48,265 nucleotides of DNA from Verrucomicrobiota bacterium (lineage in GTDB: Bacteria; Verrucomicrobiota; Verrucomicrobiia; Limisphaerales; Fontisphaeraceae), in contig JBAXGN010000036.1 of the NCBI GenBank assembly GCA_037139415.1, positions 1 through 48,265 of the forward strand, in the 5' to 3' direction. The translations under genes and the position numbers were made by a program. The notes under the pieces are model-generated. The model was given only the letters and a program-made list of their open reading frames with translations, did no database searches and had not been told where the DNA came from. Positions 16,960 through 29,000 of the stretch are shown in pieces. The first letter of the stretch is position 1. Every line of letters begins with the position of its first letter.

Positions 16960-17106
16960 AATCCGCCCTGGGTTTGGATGAATCCGCCCTAGGATTAGGC
17001 CAATCCGCGCTAGGATTGGCTCAATCCGACCTAGGATCGGCTCAAACCCACCTAGGATTAGCTCAAACCCACCTAGGATTTGACTGGAACCACATGGGTT
17101 GTTGCC
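16960..17106 (+). repeat. 21-bp tandem repeat, seven units, palindromic core
   Basis: Seven head-to-tail units of exactly 21 bp start at 16960, 16981, 17002, 17023, 17044, 17065 and 17086. Each unit is an imperfect palindrome, with AATCC or AAACC on the left, GGATT or GGGTT on the right, and centres CCTGGG, CCTAGG (four units), GCTAGG or CATGGG. Units 5 and 6 are almost identical. The last unit is the most divergent. One frame is open through the array (7-residue period, S/T-x-LGLAQ) but has no start codon after the stop at 16902. The array is therefore judged non-coding. Confidence 0.9.
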
Positions 17107-17160
17107 AAAGCTACTGACCCTTGAATTCGATTCACGTTGCCCTATGCACTGGCCGCGTAA

Positions 17161-17409
17161 ATCGCCGCCATCCCCGCCGGTCCGCCTGAACCGAAGGGCG
17201 ACAAGGGTGATCCCGGCGAGGTCACTTCCGCCCGATTGGCGAAGACCATGAGTAACCTCAGCGCGGCGCTCCTTGCCAACCGTAGCGCGAACAGCAACGG
17301 GATTTTCACGATGGACTGGACCTTGAGCGATCCCCCAACGGCCTGGGAGATGGGCACGCTGTTTAACACGATCAATGGCTTGATCTTGGCCTTGCGGCGG
17401 TTGGCGTGA
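17161..17409 (+). pseudogene. Relic of a collagen-like gene (C-terminal part)
   Basis: The plus-strand frame from 17161 to the TGA at 17407-17409 encodes GPPEPKGDKGDPGEV, which is five collagen-type triplets with the second glycine replaced by glutamate. It then reads MDWTLSDPPTAWEMG and ends NTINGLILALRRLA. This looks like the end of a phage-tail-like or surface collagen-repeat protein. The frame is interrupted by TAA at 17158-17160 and TGA at 17122-17124, and no start codon precedes the collagen part. The first ATG (about 17,248) would give only about 54 residues. It is therefore scored as a broken gene. A 111-residue frame on the opposite strand is considered its shadow. Confidence 0.5.
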
Positions 17410-17579
17410 CGGAGCATATCCCGCCCGGCGCTGGCGGTTGACACATTGGTGAAATCACGGTCTTCGCCTGGCGGCACTTCCGCAAGCGCCCATAAGCGCC
17501 AACCCGCCCTTGCCCGGGCGTGGGTATATTATCTAAATTTATGATAACTGGAGACCCATAAAAAATCGCGAAAAGACAT

Positions 17580-17608
17580 TTGACACTTTGCCTTATGTGA
17601 TGTTTAGT
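17580..17608 (+). promoter_or_regulatory. Candidate promoter of the giant-protein operon
   Basis: A perfect -35 box TTGACA (17580-17585) is followed after 17 bases by TTTAGT (17603-17608), which matches TATAAT at four positions. It lies about 190 bases upstream of the first ATG of the operon and is the best promoter-like pair in the spacer. Confidence 0.5.
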
Positions 17609-17652
17609 AGCGAAGATAATTCGGGTTAGTAGCTTGCGAAAAACAACCTAGG

Positions 17653-17668
17653 GCATCCGACCGGATGC
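17653..17668 (+). promoter_or_regulatory. Perfect 7-bp inverted repeat in the operon leader
   Basis: GCATCCGACCGGATGC consists of 7-bp arms around a 2-base centre. It lies about 45 bases downstream of the candidate -10 box and 125 bases before the first start codon. The geometry suits a dimeric regulator binding as a roadblock, or a short mRNA hairpin. Compare the similar element in the leader of the haemagglutinin gene near 45,131. Confidence 0.5.
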
Positions 17669-17793
17669 AGACTGATAGAGGAATGTGTGAAGAAGATGGT
17701 GCCATACGCGGTAAGCAACGTCAGGCATTTTGCCGTATTCTCGGCAAGGCGTCATTCCGTTATTTCAGCCCACTCAATCCATCCATCGTATTT

Positions 17794-18810
17794 ATGAATA
17801 CAAAAAACAGACTTTTCCCAATTCTTCTGTGGGTTGCCGGCCTTTGCTTATGCGGCACCCTCGCTACCCAGGCGGATTCCATCCGCACCCAAACCATCGC
17901 GTTGCAGAAAGGATGGAATGCGGTGTATCTGCAAGTGCAACCCACGAACGTAGCCCCGGCCCAGGTGTTCGGGGCGCTGCCGGTTTCCATTGTGGCGGCC
18001 TATTTCAACACGGGCAGCTCGGTCAAGTTCCTCAGCTCCCCAACCAATACCGCGTGGAAGAAGGAGGGGTGGGGAGTCTGGTATGCGCCCACGCGGAAGG
18101 ATGCATTTCTATCCAGCCTATTTTCCATCAACGGTAATCGCGCCTATTTGATTTACGCGAACCAGGCGTGCATCTGGACGGTAACGGGTAATGTTCTATT
18201 TGAACCAATGACTTGGCGGAGCGATTCATACAACCTGACAGGGTTCACCTTGGATGCCACCTCACCGCCGACGTATCAAAAGTTTTTCAGCGGTTCAAAG
18301 GCCCACCAGCCCTTGAAGATATTCCGATTGCTCAATGACCGTTGGGTTCAAGCGGACCCGATCTTCACCCCGATGAAAGACGGAGAAGCATTTTGGGTGT
18401 ATTGCACGGGCGGTTCACAGTATCAGGGGCCGTTGGGAATCCAGGTGCTCATGAATGGCGCGTTGGACTTTGGCCTTTCCACCTCAAAATTGGACCTTAC
18501 CCTGCTCAATGACAGTCCCACGCCATTGGGAATTTCAGTGATCAACAATGGCAATTCCCCTCTGCCGCTGGCGTATGTTTTACAGAAAGTGATGACGGGA
18601 AGCATTGTGCAGATGAACATTGATCTACCGCCACAGTTTGATATGCCAACCCAAGACCCATACTCCAGTACCGCTCTCCGGCTAACCCTTAAGCGGGAAA
18701 ACATGACGGTGGCGCGCCAGGTGAGCCTGCTCAAAGTGGTATCAGACTATGGAACGGTCTTTTGGCTGCCAGTGGCCGGGAGCCGCCCGGATCTGCCGGC
18801 GACACCCTAA
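17794..18810 (+). CDS. Exported protein of unknown function, first gene of the giant operon
   Basis: A 338-residue protein when started at ATG 17794; the frame is open from 17665, but the extra 43 codons have no coding character. The signal peptide is residues 1 to about 27 (MNTKNRLFPILLWVAGLCLC then an AxA-like site). The mature part begins IALQKGWNAVYLQVQPTN and is rich in beta strands, with conspicuous aromatic motifs (GWGVWYAP, GNRAYLIYA, DGEAFWVYC). These repeated W/Y motifs and the tandem feel suggest two related beta domains. I know similar proteins only as uncharacterised verrucomicrobial secreted proteins. No Shine-Dalgarno sequence is present. The next gene starts 49 bases later on the same strand. 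Confidence 0.85.
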   Translation: MNTKNRLFPILLWVAGLCLCGTLATQADSIRTQTIALQKGWNAVYLQVQPTNVAPAQVFGALPVSIVAAYFNTGSSVKFLSSPTNTAWKKEGWGVWYAPTRKDAFLSSLFSINGNRAYLIYANQACIWTVTGNVLFEPMTWRSDSYNLTGFTLDATSPPTYQKFFSGSKAHQPLKIFRLLNDRWVQADPIFTPMKDGEAFWVYCTGGSQYQGPLGIQVLMNGALDFGLSTSKLDLTLLNDSPTPLGISVINNGNSPLPLAYVLQKVMTGSIVQMNIDLPPQFDMPTQDPYSSTALRLTLKRENMTVARQVSLLKVVSDYGTVFWLPVAGSRPDLPATP

Positions 18811-18859
18811 CTCTTTTCATCCATGAACAAACCGGTTTCAACCCTTAACTGAAATAAAC

Positions 18860-20023
18860 ATGCAAACCAGATTTCTGTTTCAACAATTTCGACGGCTGCT
18901 TGGTATCACTCCGCTATGGTTAGCCATGCTGTTGCCCGCAGCAGCTCCCTCCACCGGCCTCTGGGTGGGCGATGTGACGGTTAATCAAGTAAACGAAGTA
19001 TCCATCCCCATTAACGCCGCGAACATTCCCATCGCTCCCAACCCAACCACGACCACCCCGACCAAGTCACCGGCCTATTTGCGCCTGATACTGCATGTGA
19101 ATGGCGCCGGGCAGGTGCGTCTGTTAAAAAGCGTGGCCATTGTGGATACGACCCAAGTCACCCGCACGAACATTGGATCAGTCACCTTGACGAATATTCC
19201 CGATTACTCCGGCAGCGGCTCGCAATCGGAAAGTAATATTGTGCTGTTGACCGACCCAACCTTATTCGTAAATTATCCAGGAATTGCCAAACGGTTGGCC
19301 ACGGCCAGTTATGATTTCAGTGATTTATCAGCGGTAAATGCTGTGCGTGCCATCACCCCAAAAGCGGTTGCCGCCGGAACTGCTGCTTCCACGGCGGCGC
19401 TCGGCACAGGCACATCGGATAGTGCAGCGACGATTCAAAACGCAGTCTTCAACGCGGCGCTGGCAGCAGCACTGGCTGCGCCTTCGACTTCCGCAGTGGA
19501 TATGGTTTCCATGACCAACGTGGTGAACTCCATTGTGGCGGCCACGGTGGATCAATTAAATCGCGTACGAGCCAAACCGACAACCACATCAGCGGATCAG
19601 GCAAAAGTCCGCAAGGCTGCGAGTGATACGGCGCTCCTGTCGGTCTCCAGCCAAGTACGCACAATTGGTGCCATCCCTGCGAATCAGGTGCCGCTTAGTG
19701 GAAGTTTAAGCGCGGGAAACACGGTAAGGGGTTCCTTCGTGATCGGCGACGATCACCCGACTAACCCCTTCCGCCACAAATTTCATCCTGACCACCAGTA
19801 TGGCTATGAAATCACCCGTAATATCATATTGACGGTAAATCCGCCACCAACGGGTGGTTCGACTGAGTCAGGAGGCTATGGAGTGGACCGCTTGAGTGGG
19901 ACTTATCAGGAGGAAATATTCGGACTGCACAAGCCATTGGGCACCAGTCAGAACATCGGTTTGCGCACCGCTGGAACCTTTACGTTGAATCGAATTAGTT
20001 ATAAAGCGGATCTGAACCAGTAG
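18860..20023 (+). CDS. Exported protein of unknown function, second gene of the giant operon
   Basis: A 387-residue secreted protein with a signal peptide (residues 1 to about 30, LAMLLPAAAP). The start of the mature part (GLWVGDVTVNQVNEV) and the segment AYLRLILHVNGAGQVRLL form a first beta domain. The C-terminal part has a histidine-rich motif NPFRHKFHPDHQYGYEITR, then GTYQEEIFGLHKPLG and a final strand TFTLNRISYKADLNQ. The His/Asp cluster could bind metal. Between them, about residues 165-265, lies an Ala/Thr-rich, low-complexity stretch that looks inserted. The gene starts with AAATAAACATG and no Shine-Dalgarno sequence. It is followed 28 bases later by the 3126-residue gene, so the two are probably expressed together. 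The function is unknown. Confidence 0.85.
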   Translation: MQTRFLFQQFRRLLGITPLWLAMLLPAAAPSTGLWVGDVTVNQVNEVSIPINAANIPIAPNPTTTTPTKSPAYLRLILHVNGAGQVRLLKSVAIVDTTQVTRTNIGSVTLTNIPDYSGSGSQSESNIVLLTDPTLFVNYPGIAKRLATASYDFSDLSAVNAVRAITPKAVAAGTAASTAALGTGTSDSAATIQNAVFNAALAAALAAPSTSAVDMVSMTNVVNSIVAATVDQLNRVRAKPTTTSADQAKVRKAASDTALLSVSSQVRTIGAIPANQVPLSGSLSAGNTVRGSFVIGDDHPTNPFRHKFHPDHQYGYEITRNIILTVNPPPTGGSTESGGYGVDRLSGTYQEEIFGLHKPLGTSQNIGLRTAGTFTLNRISYKADLNQ

Positions 20024-20051
20024 AATTTAAAACCATTAACCTAATTTTACC

Positions 20052-23000
20052 ATGAAAAAAGTTATTTTGAGCGGTGGAAGGCTGTTGGGTCGCCTGGCCA
20101 TGTTGATCCTTCTGGTAGTTGGTGCGGCTTGGGAGACAAGCGGTGCCACGTCATTTATCGAGGGGTATAGTGGGTTCAAGCCAGCGGATACTGGTGTGGA
20201 CACCGATGGCAATACCTATGTGGTCGGGACTCAGAACGGCATCGGCACCATGAAAAAATATGATTCGAGCGGCGCTTTGATTTTTAGCCGTCCGTTAACG
20301 AATGCAGTTGGTGCAATCACGCCCAAAAGGATGAAAGTCGCTCCCGGTGGCAAGATTTATATCATGACGCAGGACAGCGTTTATAATGCCAACTACGAAA
20401 GTTCTTTGTTAGGTGGTAAATTTACCCCAACCGGTAGTGTTGCGCTAAATGGCATCACCTACTTTCCTGAGATGGTGAATAACCAATTGGTTGGGACGGT
20501 TTACATGTGTGGCATGATCGGCGGGCGGTCAATTGTCATCAAAGCCGCCGCAGACTTAAGCGCTGAGACAACGCGCACAACGTATGGTGGCATCAGCATC
20601 AGTATTTTTGGTATTACCATAACCTTCCCGGGATTCGTCACCACAGCGGATGACTTGGTCGTGGATGATGCGGGGAATGTTTATGTGGGCGGCGCCATGG
20701 GAGCCTATGCACCAGGGTTGGTCACTGCGGATTTTGGTAATTTCAACTTGGCGAACGGCTGGTTGCTGACCAAATACGTGGCTAATGGCAATTTGGGAAG
20801 GATTGACAGCCTGAGCAAAGTGGACCAACTGGAAAGCAACCCGGCCAATGTTAGCAGCAAGTCAGCTTGGTACTCGGATAAGATTGACATCTCGGGCGGC
20901 GGAGATAACTATGCGATTATCGCCAGAGGTAAAATCTTCCTGCCGGAAACCGGTGAATATACCTTCTATGCAAATACGGACGATGGTTCGGCCTTTTTTG
21001 TGGATGGAAACTCGGTCTATAAGGATGACACATCACATGGGCCGAAGGAGTTCTCAGGAAAAGTGACTTTAAGTTCCGGAATGCATGATGCGGAATTCCG
21101 CTACTTCAACGGAGGCGATGGCGCGGTTGGCCAATTAAATTATTCGTCACCCGGCGATAGCAACAAGGTCTTTTTATCATCCGTCAAAGTGACCGGCCAG
21201 TCCGCTTATGTGTTCAAATTAGACAAAGGTCTGACCACCATGCAGTCCTACTTTGTTCCCTCGATGGTGCCCAGCAGTGGGGGCGAGTACACGCGTATGG
21301 CGTATGCGGCGGGGTGGATTTATGCGGCAGGTCATTGGATTGGAAAAGTTGAAGGAGATGGCATTCTACTGGATAAGGCTGAAGGAACAGACATTGAAAT
21401 CGTACGCTTGGATACCAACTGCAGGATGTCAGGTCGTGCTACCGTCAAGGGCGCATCAGACCAAATAGTTCATGGGTTGAGCGCTGATGAGGATGGTTAT
21501 GTTTATGTTACGGGAAGTTTTGGGCCTGGCTCAGTGAATCTGATCGGCAGCAACGATCGCACCAAAGTTCGCGGCCAACCGGATGGCCGGTTTAAGAATA
21601 TCTCCGCCTCACAACAGAGCCGCTTTATCGCCAAGCTCGATGGCGACATGAATTTCCAATGGGTAAACAGCCCCATGACGGTTCCCGGCACGCCACCTGC
21701 GTTTGATACGACGGCTTTGGATACGATTGTCTGCTGGAATCCGATCGTGGGCAGAACATTTTGGGCAGGTTCTTTTGTAAACGGCACTCTCACATTGGGG
21801 GAAAAGGATTCCTTGGTAGCCATTCCGGCAACTGGGATGCAAGGTTTTGTTGCCGTCATTGATCCGGATGGCACTTACACGGAACGGGTGGATTTGACCA
21901 TCGTCTCTCAATACGGGAAGAGTGGGAGCCAGGTGCTTCCGTTTGGCGGCCCTCCTGACATTCCGGTGACGCAAGCGGTCATTAAAGATTCCCAGGTTGT
22001 TGCCTCCGTGCCCAAATATATTTATCGGGATCTCTATAATAATGAGTTGCCCAATCCCTCGCAAGCAACGATTGAGCAACAAGCGCAAATCCGGTTTTCG
22101 GCTACGGGATATTCACTGGATGACGGAAAGATCACTGGGACTACCGAAGCGTACACGTTCCGGGTGACCCAGGATACCAAACTGATCTTCAAATGGGCTA
22201 CGGAATACGCCCTGACGATCAACAGTGACTTGACTGGGACACGTGGAACCACTGGCGGGCTGACTTCGGATGCCTCAGGCAGTCCCAACCCCATCGTCAA
22301 AAAGCATTGGATATTGAAAGACGAATTGGTGGCACCGCAGATTGATGGTTCAGTGGTGGATATGAGCAGCAGCACGCTGGCGGGCCTCACGCGGTACATT
22401 GTGACGGGCTATGATGCTTGGGGGCCCCCTAACACTTGGGCATCTCCTTCGGACTACTCAACAACATTTTTCTCGTTCCCTAGCATTGAAAGCCGACAGC
22501 AAATCACGCAATTCGCCATGCGGAGTCCGGGTGGAATCACGTATCGATGGAAACGGCAAAATGCCGTGCAGATGACTACAGTGAGTTATCCGTTATCAGG
22601 ACTGCCTTTGGTGCATGTTACCTATAACCCCCCGTCTGCATTGCAACCGCAGCAGGATGGGTTTGGTAGCGGCACATTTTGGTATGACGAGCATACCGGT
22701 GTCCAAGTTGGCACGATTCAAAAGCGTGACCTGAAGCAACTAAAAGGATGGTACAACGGTGACGGAGCCTACTTTCCATCACAAGGCACCACGAACGATC
22801 TCAGCAGCTTCACCATTAATGGCCAGTATTATCTTGGGAAGATCATCAAAGACATGGTTAGCCCTGCCCGTGCGATTTGGGATTATGGCGAAAGAATTTT
22901 TGTCCAGACGAACTTTATCGGTAACCCTGTGAAATTGGACATAGCCACCATCAATGATTCGGGGATTCTGGGGCGCATGCAAACCAGCACTGCTCCCCCT

Positions 23001-26000
23001 GATGCTGAAATCATTGTGGAAAACGGCCCCGCAGGCAGTACAACCAAAGACATGGCTGTCTGGGATGATGGCGGAAAAAAACTGTATCCACTACGCCCGG
23101 GCCAATTGCTTGTCTCTTGGAGGACGACGGATGCGGACGCGACGTCGCGCGTTTTTACGCGCGTATATATACAGTATCCGCCCCTGCCACATTATCGTCA
23201 TGTGGCCAGCACACCCGTGGTAAACCTGGATCCCGATCCAACTGATAGTATCGCGTTCAAAGAAATCAAATACTCTGAAAACGGTGCCACAGTCCTTAAC
23301 TCCACCGGCTTCAATGCGAGTCAGGCAGGACGTTCGGTTCTCCTGTTTACCGAGACGGTGCGTGGCCGCGGCACGCCTGTGACAACGTATCGGGTTCGGG
23401 TCGTGGAAACCAAGTTGTATTCGCAAACATTGGGAGCAATCCAGACGGCGACCATCGGCACCAAAGTCACCAGTTCATACGATACCGCCGGGTTGGACAC
23501 GGGTTATGTATTTTACCCCAATGCCCGTTACAATCCCTATATTTACGACCGCCAGAATGTGAAAGGGCCGATCATCCCGGTTAACCAGGAGTATGAGCAG
23601 AATATTGAGAATAAGCTGATTGTGGTTTGGTATGAAAATCGCGATAAAATTCTCTGGCCCTACCAGGCGGTCCGTTACGCGCCGCAATGGCCCACACCTG
23701 GCAATGGATTAAACCGTATTGTCATCGCCAGCCGCTTCGGCAGCGAAAGTGTCGCGGACGATGGCACTGACCAGATTATTTCTCCGGCCATGACGGTGGG
23801 CACGAATGTCATTCCGGCGGAAACAACTTTTAACCCAGCCCGGTTCCAGCAGGCTAAAATATATAACCAGCCGGATCGCACCAAGCCGGGGTACAATCCC
23901 AACGAAGAACATGGCGTCATGGCTCCGTCGTTGCGTTACGCGGCAGTTTCTCCGCGTCCGTTGGCAGCGTATGCGTTGCGGGATAACGATTTGAATTTGA
24001 CTTCACGCGATTCGAGTTATACCTCGGACCCCTACGTGCTGGTGCAGTACTTGGATACTTATAATAATGAGTATAAAATGCAGGTTTTCAACGTGGTGCG
24101 GAAAGCGTCCAATCAAAATGTCGGCGCGCTCAATTATTACTATGATTTTGAGTTGTCCATGAACGCCGGAGAGCCGGTGATACCGTTCTATCCGCTGGTG
24201 CAGGTGATCGGCGCCCAACCCAGCCCAGCCACGTATGGTCGGGATGGGATGCCTACTGTCCAAAAGACCTTTTGGAAAGATCACAAGGGCACCGGTTGGG
24301 CCATTTCCGGCGATGGATATTTTTACAATTATTTCTATTATCCACTGTCCACGGATTTCTGGTGGCCCCCGCAGGATAACAAAGTTCCCGGTGACGCGGT
24401 AGCGTGGTTGCCGAACCAAGCGGGATACACCAACGAGTTTTTTGATGCGGATATCAATGGAAACGCATTCGACTATAACCGAAATGACATGATACCACCT
24501 TCCCAGCAGGTGAAATACAATACGAAATGGCCGGCGATAACTCCGGTTCTGAAAGTTGGCGAAACCCTTACTTTTTCTGGAGGTGAAGTCCGAGCTGATT
24601 CCCCCACGACACAAATTATCAACGATCAGGGGCAGGTCCAATTGATTGACACTCCAGGATTGCCCGGGGTAGTCGCATGGGCAGCGGGTGAAGTTGTGTA
24701 TGACTCGCTGAACCCTGTGATGGATGATCAACGGATTTTCGATAAATATACGGTTCGTCTTTATCAAGCATTGGAGGAGCGCACGGTAACGCTGACTTTT
24801 GACAAATTCCCAATCGCCTTGGCACCGGCTGGTGGACGTTCCCGAGTCAAGGGCATCAGTTATGTGTTTAATGAGTTACCTGCCTCATTGCAGAAGCGTG
24901 TGTATTATGACCCAATCCGCGGCAAACTATGCATGAAAGGATTCTTGAATGACAAGGATATTGCCGATTCAACCTTAACTGCCTCACCACCTGCGGTTTA
25001 TGTGTTGGAGCCCAACATTATGACGCGCGCCGAGTTAGACGCTCTCGTGAATTTGGCTCCAGACAACAGTGATTGGACAGGTGCGGCCCTGGCGCTTGGC
25101 AAGTTATGTCGCAATCCAAACCTGTTGGATCGTGGAAATAATGGTGCCCTCGATGACACCTACTATCCCGGTTTGGGGAAAGCGGATGATGACTATCGCG
25201 TCGGCATTGAACAAAAAATCATGCGGGACGTGAATGGCATACCCATCAAGACTACCAACGCTTATGGCATCGTAACCATTAAACGCTATCAATCCAAGGC
25301 GTCGCCGATGCAGGCCTTGGGGCCCGGATTGGCGATGTTTACCAATCCCGACTTTATGGACCCACTGTCCCGGACGCCCGACATTAGTTACGTCACGGTG
25401 GCAGAGAACAACAGTGACAGTTTGGGATCGTCACCCGTCGCGCTACATATCATAAAAGTGGACAAAACTCAACGGTATCGCGGGGCGATTAAGACCATTC
25501 TCTCAGATAATGTTTTTGATGAGAATATTGTGCTGAGGCATACGGGTGATTTTGGTGCCAATGCGGACGCACTCGTCTTTGAGTGGTGGTATCGGCCAGA
25601 AGATGGCACGGATGCGCTGACTCCTGAACGGGCGGCGTCTCCCAACCCGTGGAAGGTATTCGCCGATCCTAGTGGGAAACGGGGTCAAGGATACTACCAG
25701 ATCACCTTGAAGGGCAATCCCAGCGCGCCGGAGGCGCTGCTGGCCGACACTTGGTTCTATGTGCGTTATCGCCACGTCAACGATAACGTGAACGGTGCCG
25801 ATTGGGAAGTGCCGCAACCCACAGGTGCCTCGACTCTGCCCTATCAATGGGCCGGCGCAGGTAATTCCTCGCCAAATGATTTGAACGGGGATGGATTGCC
25901 GGATTACCAACCGCAATTGGCGCAAGGTTGGGTTAAACGGGTGCTGGATGCGGTCAACCCGTACGAGGCGCGCATCACCAGCTTTGATGGTGACGCTCCC

Positions 26001-29000
26001 GCAACCTATTCGAGCATGATACAGCAGTTTGGCGCTCGTTTTGAGGGACCGGTGGCGCTGAATCCAGACAAGAACGTCATCGAAAATGTGGGGTTAATTG
26101 AATTGTACGAAACCGTTTTTGATCGCGCCAAGAGTTTAAGTGTTGACTTGTCAACGCCGGTATCCACTCCCGCTATCGCCAACGCTTTGCAATTAGCCGC
26201 CACCCGGTTGTTGGATTTTTATGTGCTGGAAGGCAATGAAGCGTATTCGGATGCAATGAATCCCACCATCTCGTATGGCAGTTCTACCATTGACAACGGG
26301 CATTTTAATTCATCGGTATTCGCCTTTGAAAATATGGTAGCCAGCCTGTCGGAAGAGGAATTGGGGTTGCTACGCGGCTTGGATTCCAGCAAGGCACGTC
26401 CAGTTTATAACCGGCTCTTTTGGAATTTCACCAAAGGTGAGGGCGAAGCAGCATATGCGGTAAATTACAATATCACCGACGTGAACAACGACGGCTACAT
26501 TAACGAAAAGGACGCCATGATTCTCTATCCGCAAGGCCATGGCGATGCCTGGGGTCATTTCCTGACGGCGATGAAATATGATTATGAGTTGTTGCGTCAC
26601 CCATATTTCAACTGGGTTTCCCGTTCGGAATTTTACAATTTGATGGACATTGTTATTCCGGTGGATTTTCTGGATGAGCGAAAGTTTGCGCAAGCCGCCG
26701 CCATCAAAGCCAAGGTCGGAACCGAAGTGCTCAATCTGACATATCGGTCCAAGTATGTGGAGGATCCCACAGGACAGTGGCAGGGATATACGGACGTGAA
26801 CTCGTATCGCAGTTGGGGCGTCGAGGAGTGGGCGCGCCGCACTGGCCAAGGAACTTATTTTGACTGGGTGACCGCCAACGCACTGTTGCCTGCTCAACAT
26901 CCCAATACTAATCTTACTGGAATCGCCAAGGTGGATCGCACCACGGTGACCGATATTAGCTTGATTGCGGGTAATCTAAAGGCCGTTCAGCAGAAAATGG
27001 ACGAAGCCAATGCCGGATTGAACCCGCTGGGGCTGTCTGGGAATGTGGTTCCTTTCGATCTGTATCCGTACTTTACGATTACCGGTGGCGGAGTGGATGG
27101 GCAGACGCACTTCGAGCAAATCTTTGATCGGGCATTGGGGGCACTGCAAAATGCCTCGGTCATTTTTGAGAACGCCTGCCAGATCAATAATCAAATACGC
27201 CAAGTGGCCAACAACACAGCGGATTTCAAAAAACAAGTCAGCGAACAGGATTTGGCGTATCGCAATCAGTTAATCGAGATTTTTGGCACGCCCTATGATG
27301 GCACAATTGGCTCCGGAAAACCATACCCGGCGGGCTATCAAGGGCCTGACACAATGTTATATATGTATGCGGACGTGCGTACCGTTGATGATACTACGGT
27401 GCCTCATATAACCATGGATTTTTCAAATAATTACGTCAATGCTACAATGGGTAGTTCTGGCACTACGATCATGAATATACCCAATAGTTTCCGGCAACAG
27501 TTTGCTCCGGACTTGGCGGATAATTCCATCACGAATTTTTTCGCCTCCTCAGTCAACTGGACTGATTTTTCAAACAACCCAAACGTTCCATTGCAAAACA
27601 TGAACCTGCCTGTCATGGCACGCGGCTACACCTTCCAAGCCCCGCCGGACTGGGGCCAGCGGGGCAGCGTGGGACAACTGCAATCAATGATTAATCAAAT
27701 GCTGCAGGCAGAGGCGGATTTGGCAATTGCGATTGACGACTGGGACGGTACTCAAAGTGGCTTGATAACTTCCATGCAGGGCATTCTGGCCCAATACGAT
27801 ATGGATAATGCCATGCGGGATCGCATGCAAACCCGACTGAACCGGGATATTGGCTTCATGGCTTCCGCTTATAGTCTGCGCGTGGCGCAAAAAATCGCCG
27901 ATTTCATCGCGGATGCCACCGATTCAACCGCCAAAGACATCGCGGATGCGTTGTCAACGCATTTGCCCACTGTTGGCTTGGCTGTGTCGCCAGGAACGGC
28001 AGCAGAACCTGCTGGCGCAGTGATCAAGGCCGCTGCATCCACCGTCAATGGAATCGCCAAAATTGCCTCAGCCGCGCTTGAGGCTATTGCCGACGGGTTG
28101 GATATGGGGCGCGAAATTGAAGACATGAATGCGGAACTCGATATTGACAAGATGCAACGGGATTATGATTTGAAGATGGCGCTGGCGCAAATTGAACAAG
28201 ATTTGGGCTCCGAGAAAACTAAGCGTGTGGCGATATTTAAGCAAATTCAAGTGTTGCGCGATTTGTCGGACCAGTATCGCGCCAAACTGTCGGAAGGAGT
28301 GCGGCTCATGAATGAACGCAACGACTTCAATAAGAAGACTGCCGCCATGGCTCAACAGAACCGATATCACGACATGACTTTCCGCGTCGCCCGTAATGCC
28401 GCGCTGGAAAAATATCGTTCCGCATTTGATCTGGCGGCGCGCTATGTATATCTGGCCGCCAAGGCGTATGATTATGACACCAATCTGGACCCCAATGACG
28501 CCGGTTCACCCATTGCATTATTGGCTGATATCGTTCAGCAACGGTCCCTCGGACTGTTGACCACGGCGGCGGATGGGTCTGCTGCGCCTTCGCTGGGAGC
28601 TGAAGGTTTAGCCAAGGATCTTGCGTGGTTGAAGGCTAATTACGCCGTGCTCAAAACCCAGTTGGGAATCAATAATCCGCAACTGGAAACGGCGACCTTC
28701 TCTCTTTGCGAGGAACTTTTCCGAGCAAATAGTGGTACGATATCAAATGTGCTCAGCGATCCCAGGTTTTATCGCACCAACTTGTGGTCGGTACCTGAAT
28801 TTCGCACCTACTGTCGTTCATTTGCGCCTGAATCAGCCGGTCCGCAGCCTGGCTTGGTGATTCCGTTCAGTACGCAAATCAGATCGGGCAAGAACTTATT
28901 CGGGTGGCCATTGGGGCCGGGTGATGGTTCCTATGACCCGAGTTTATTCGCCACTCGGGTCAGTGCTGCCAGTGTCTGGTTTGCGGGTTACCGCACCGAT

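Noticed and set aside
16960-17106. 21-bp repeats as a CRISPR array or as a coding heptad repeat
   Set aside because: There are no unique spacers between units, so it is not CRISPR. The one open frame through it has no start codon and ends shortly after the array.
17142-17477. 111-codon minus-strand frame in the spacer
   Set aside because: The opposite strand shows a collagen-like relic that explains the codon pattern. The minus-strand product has no recognisable features.
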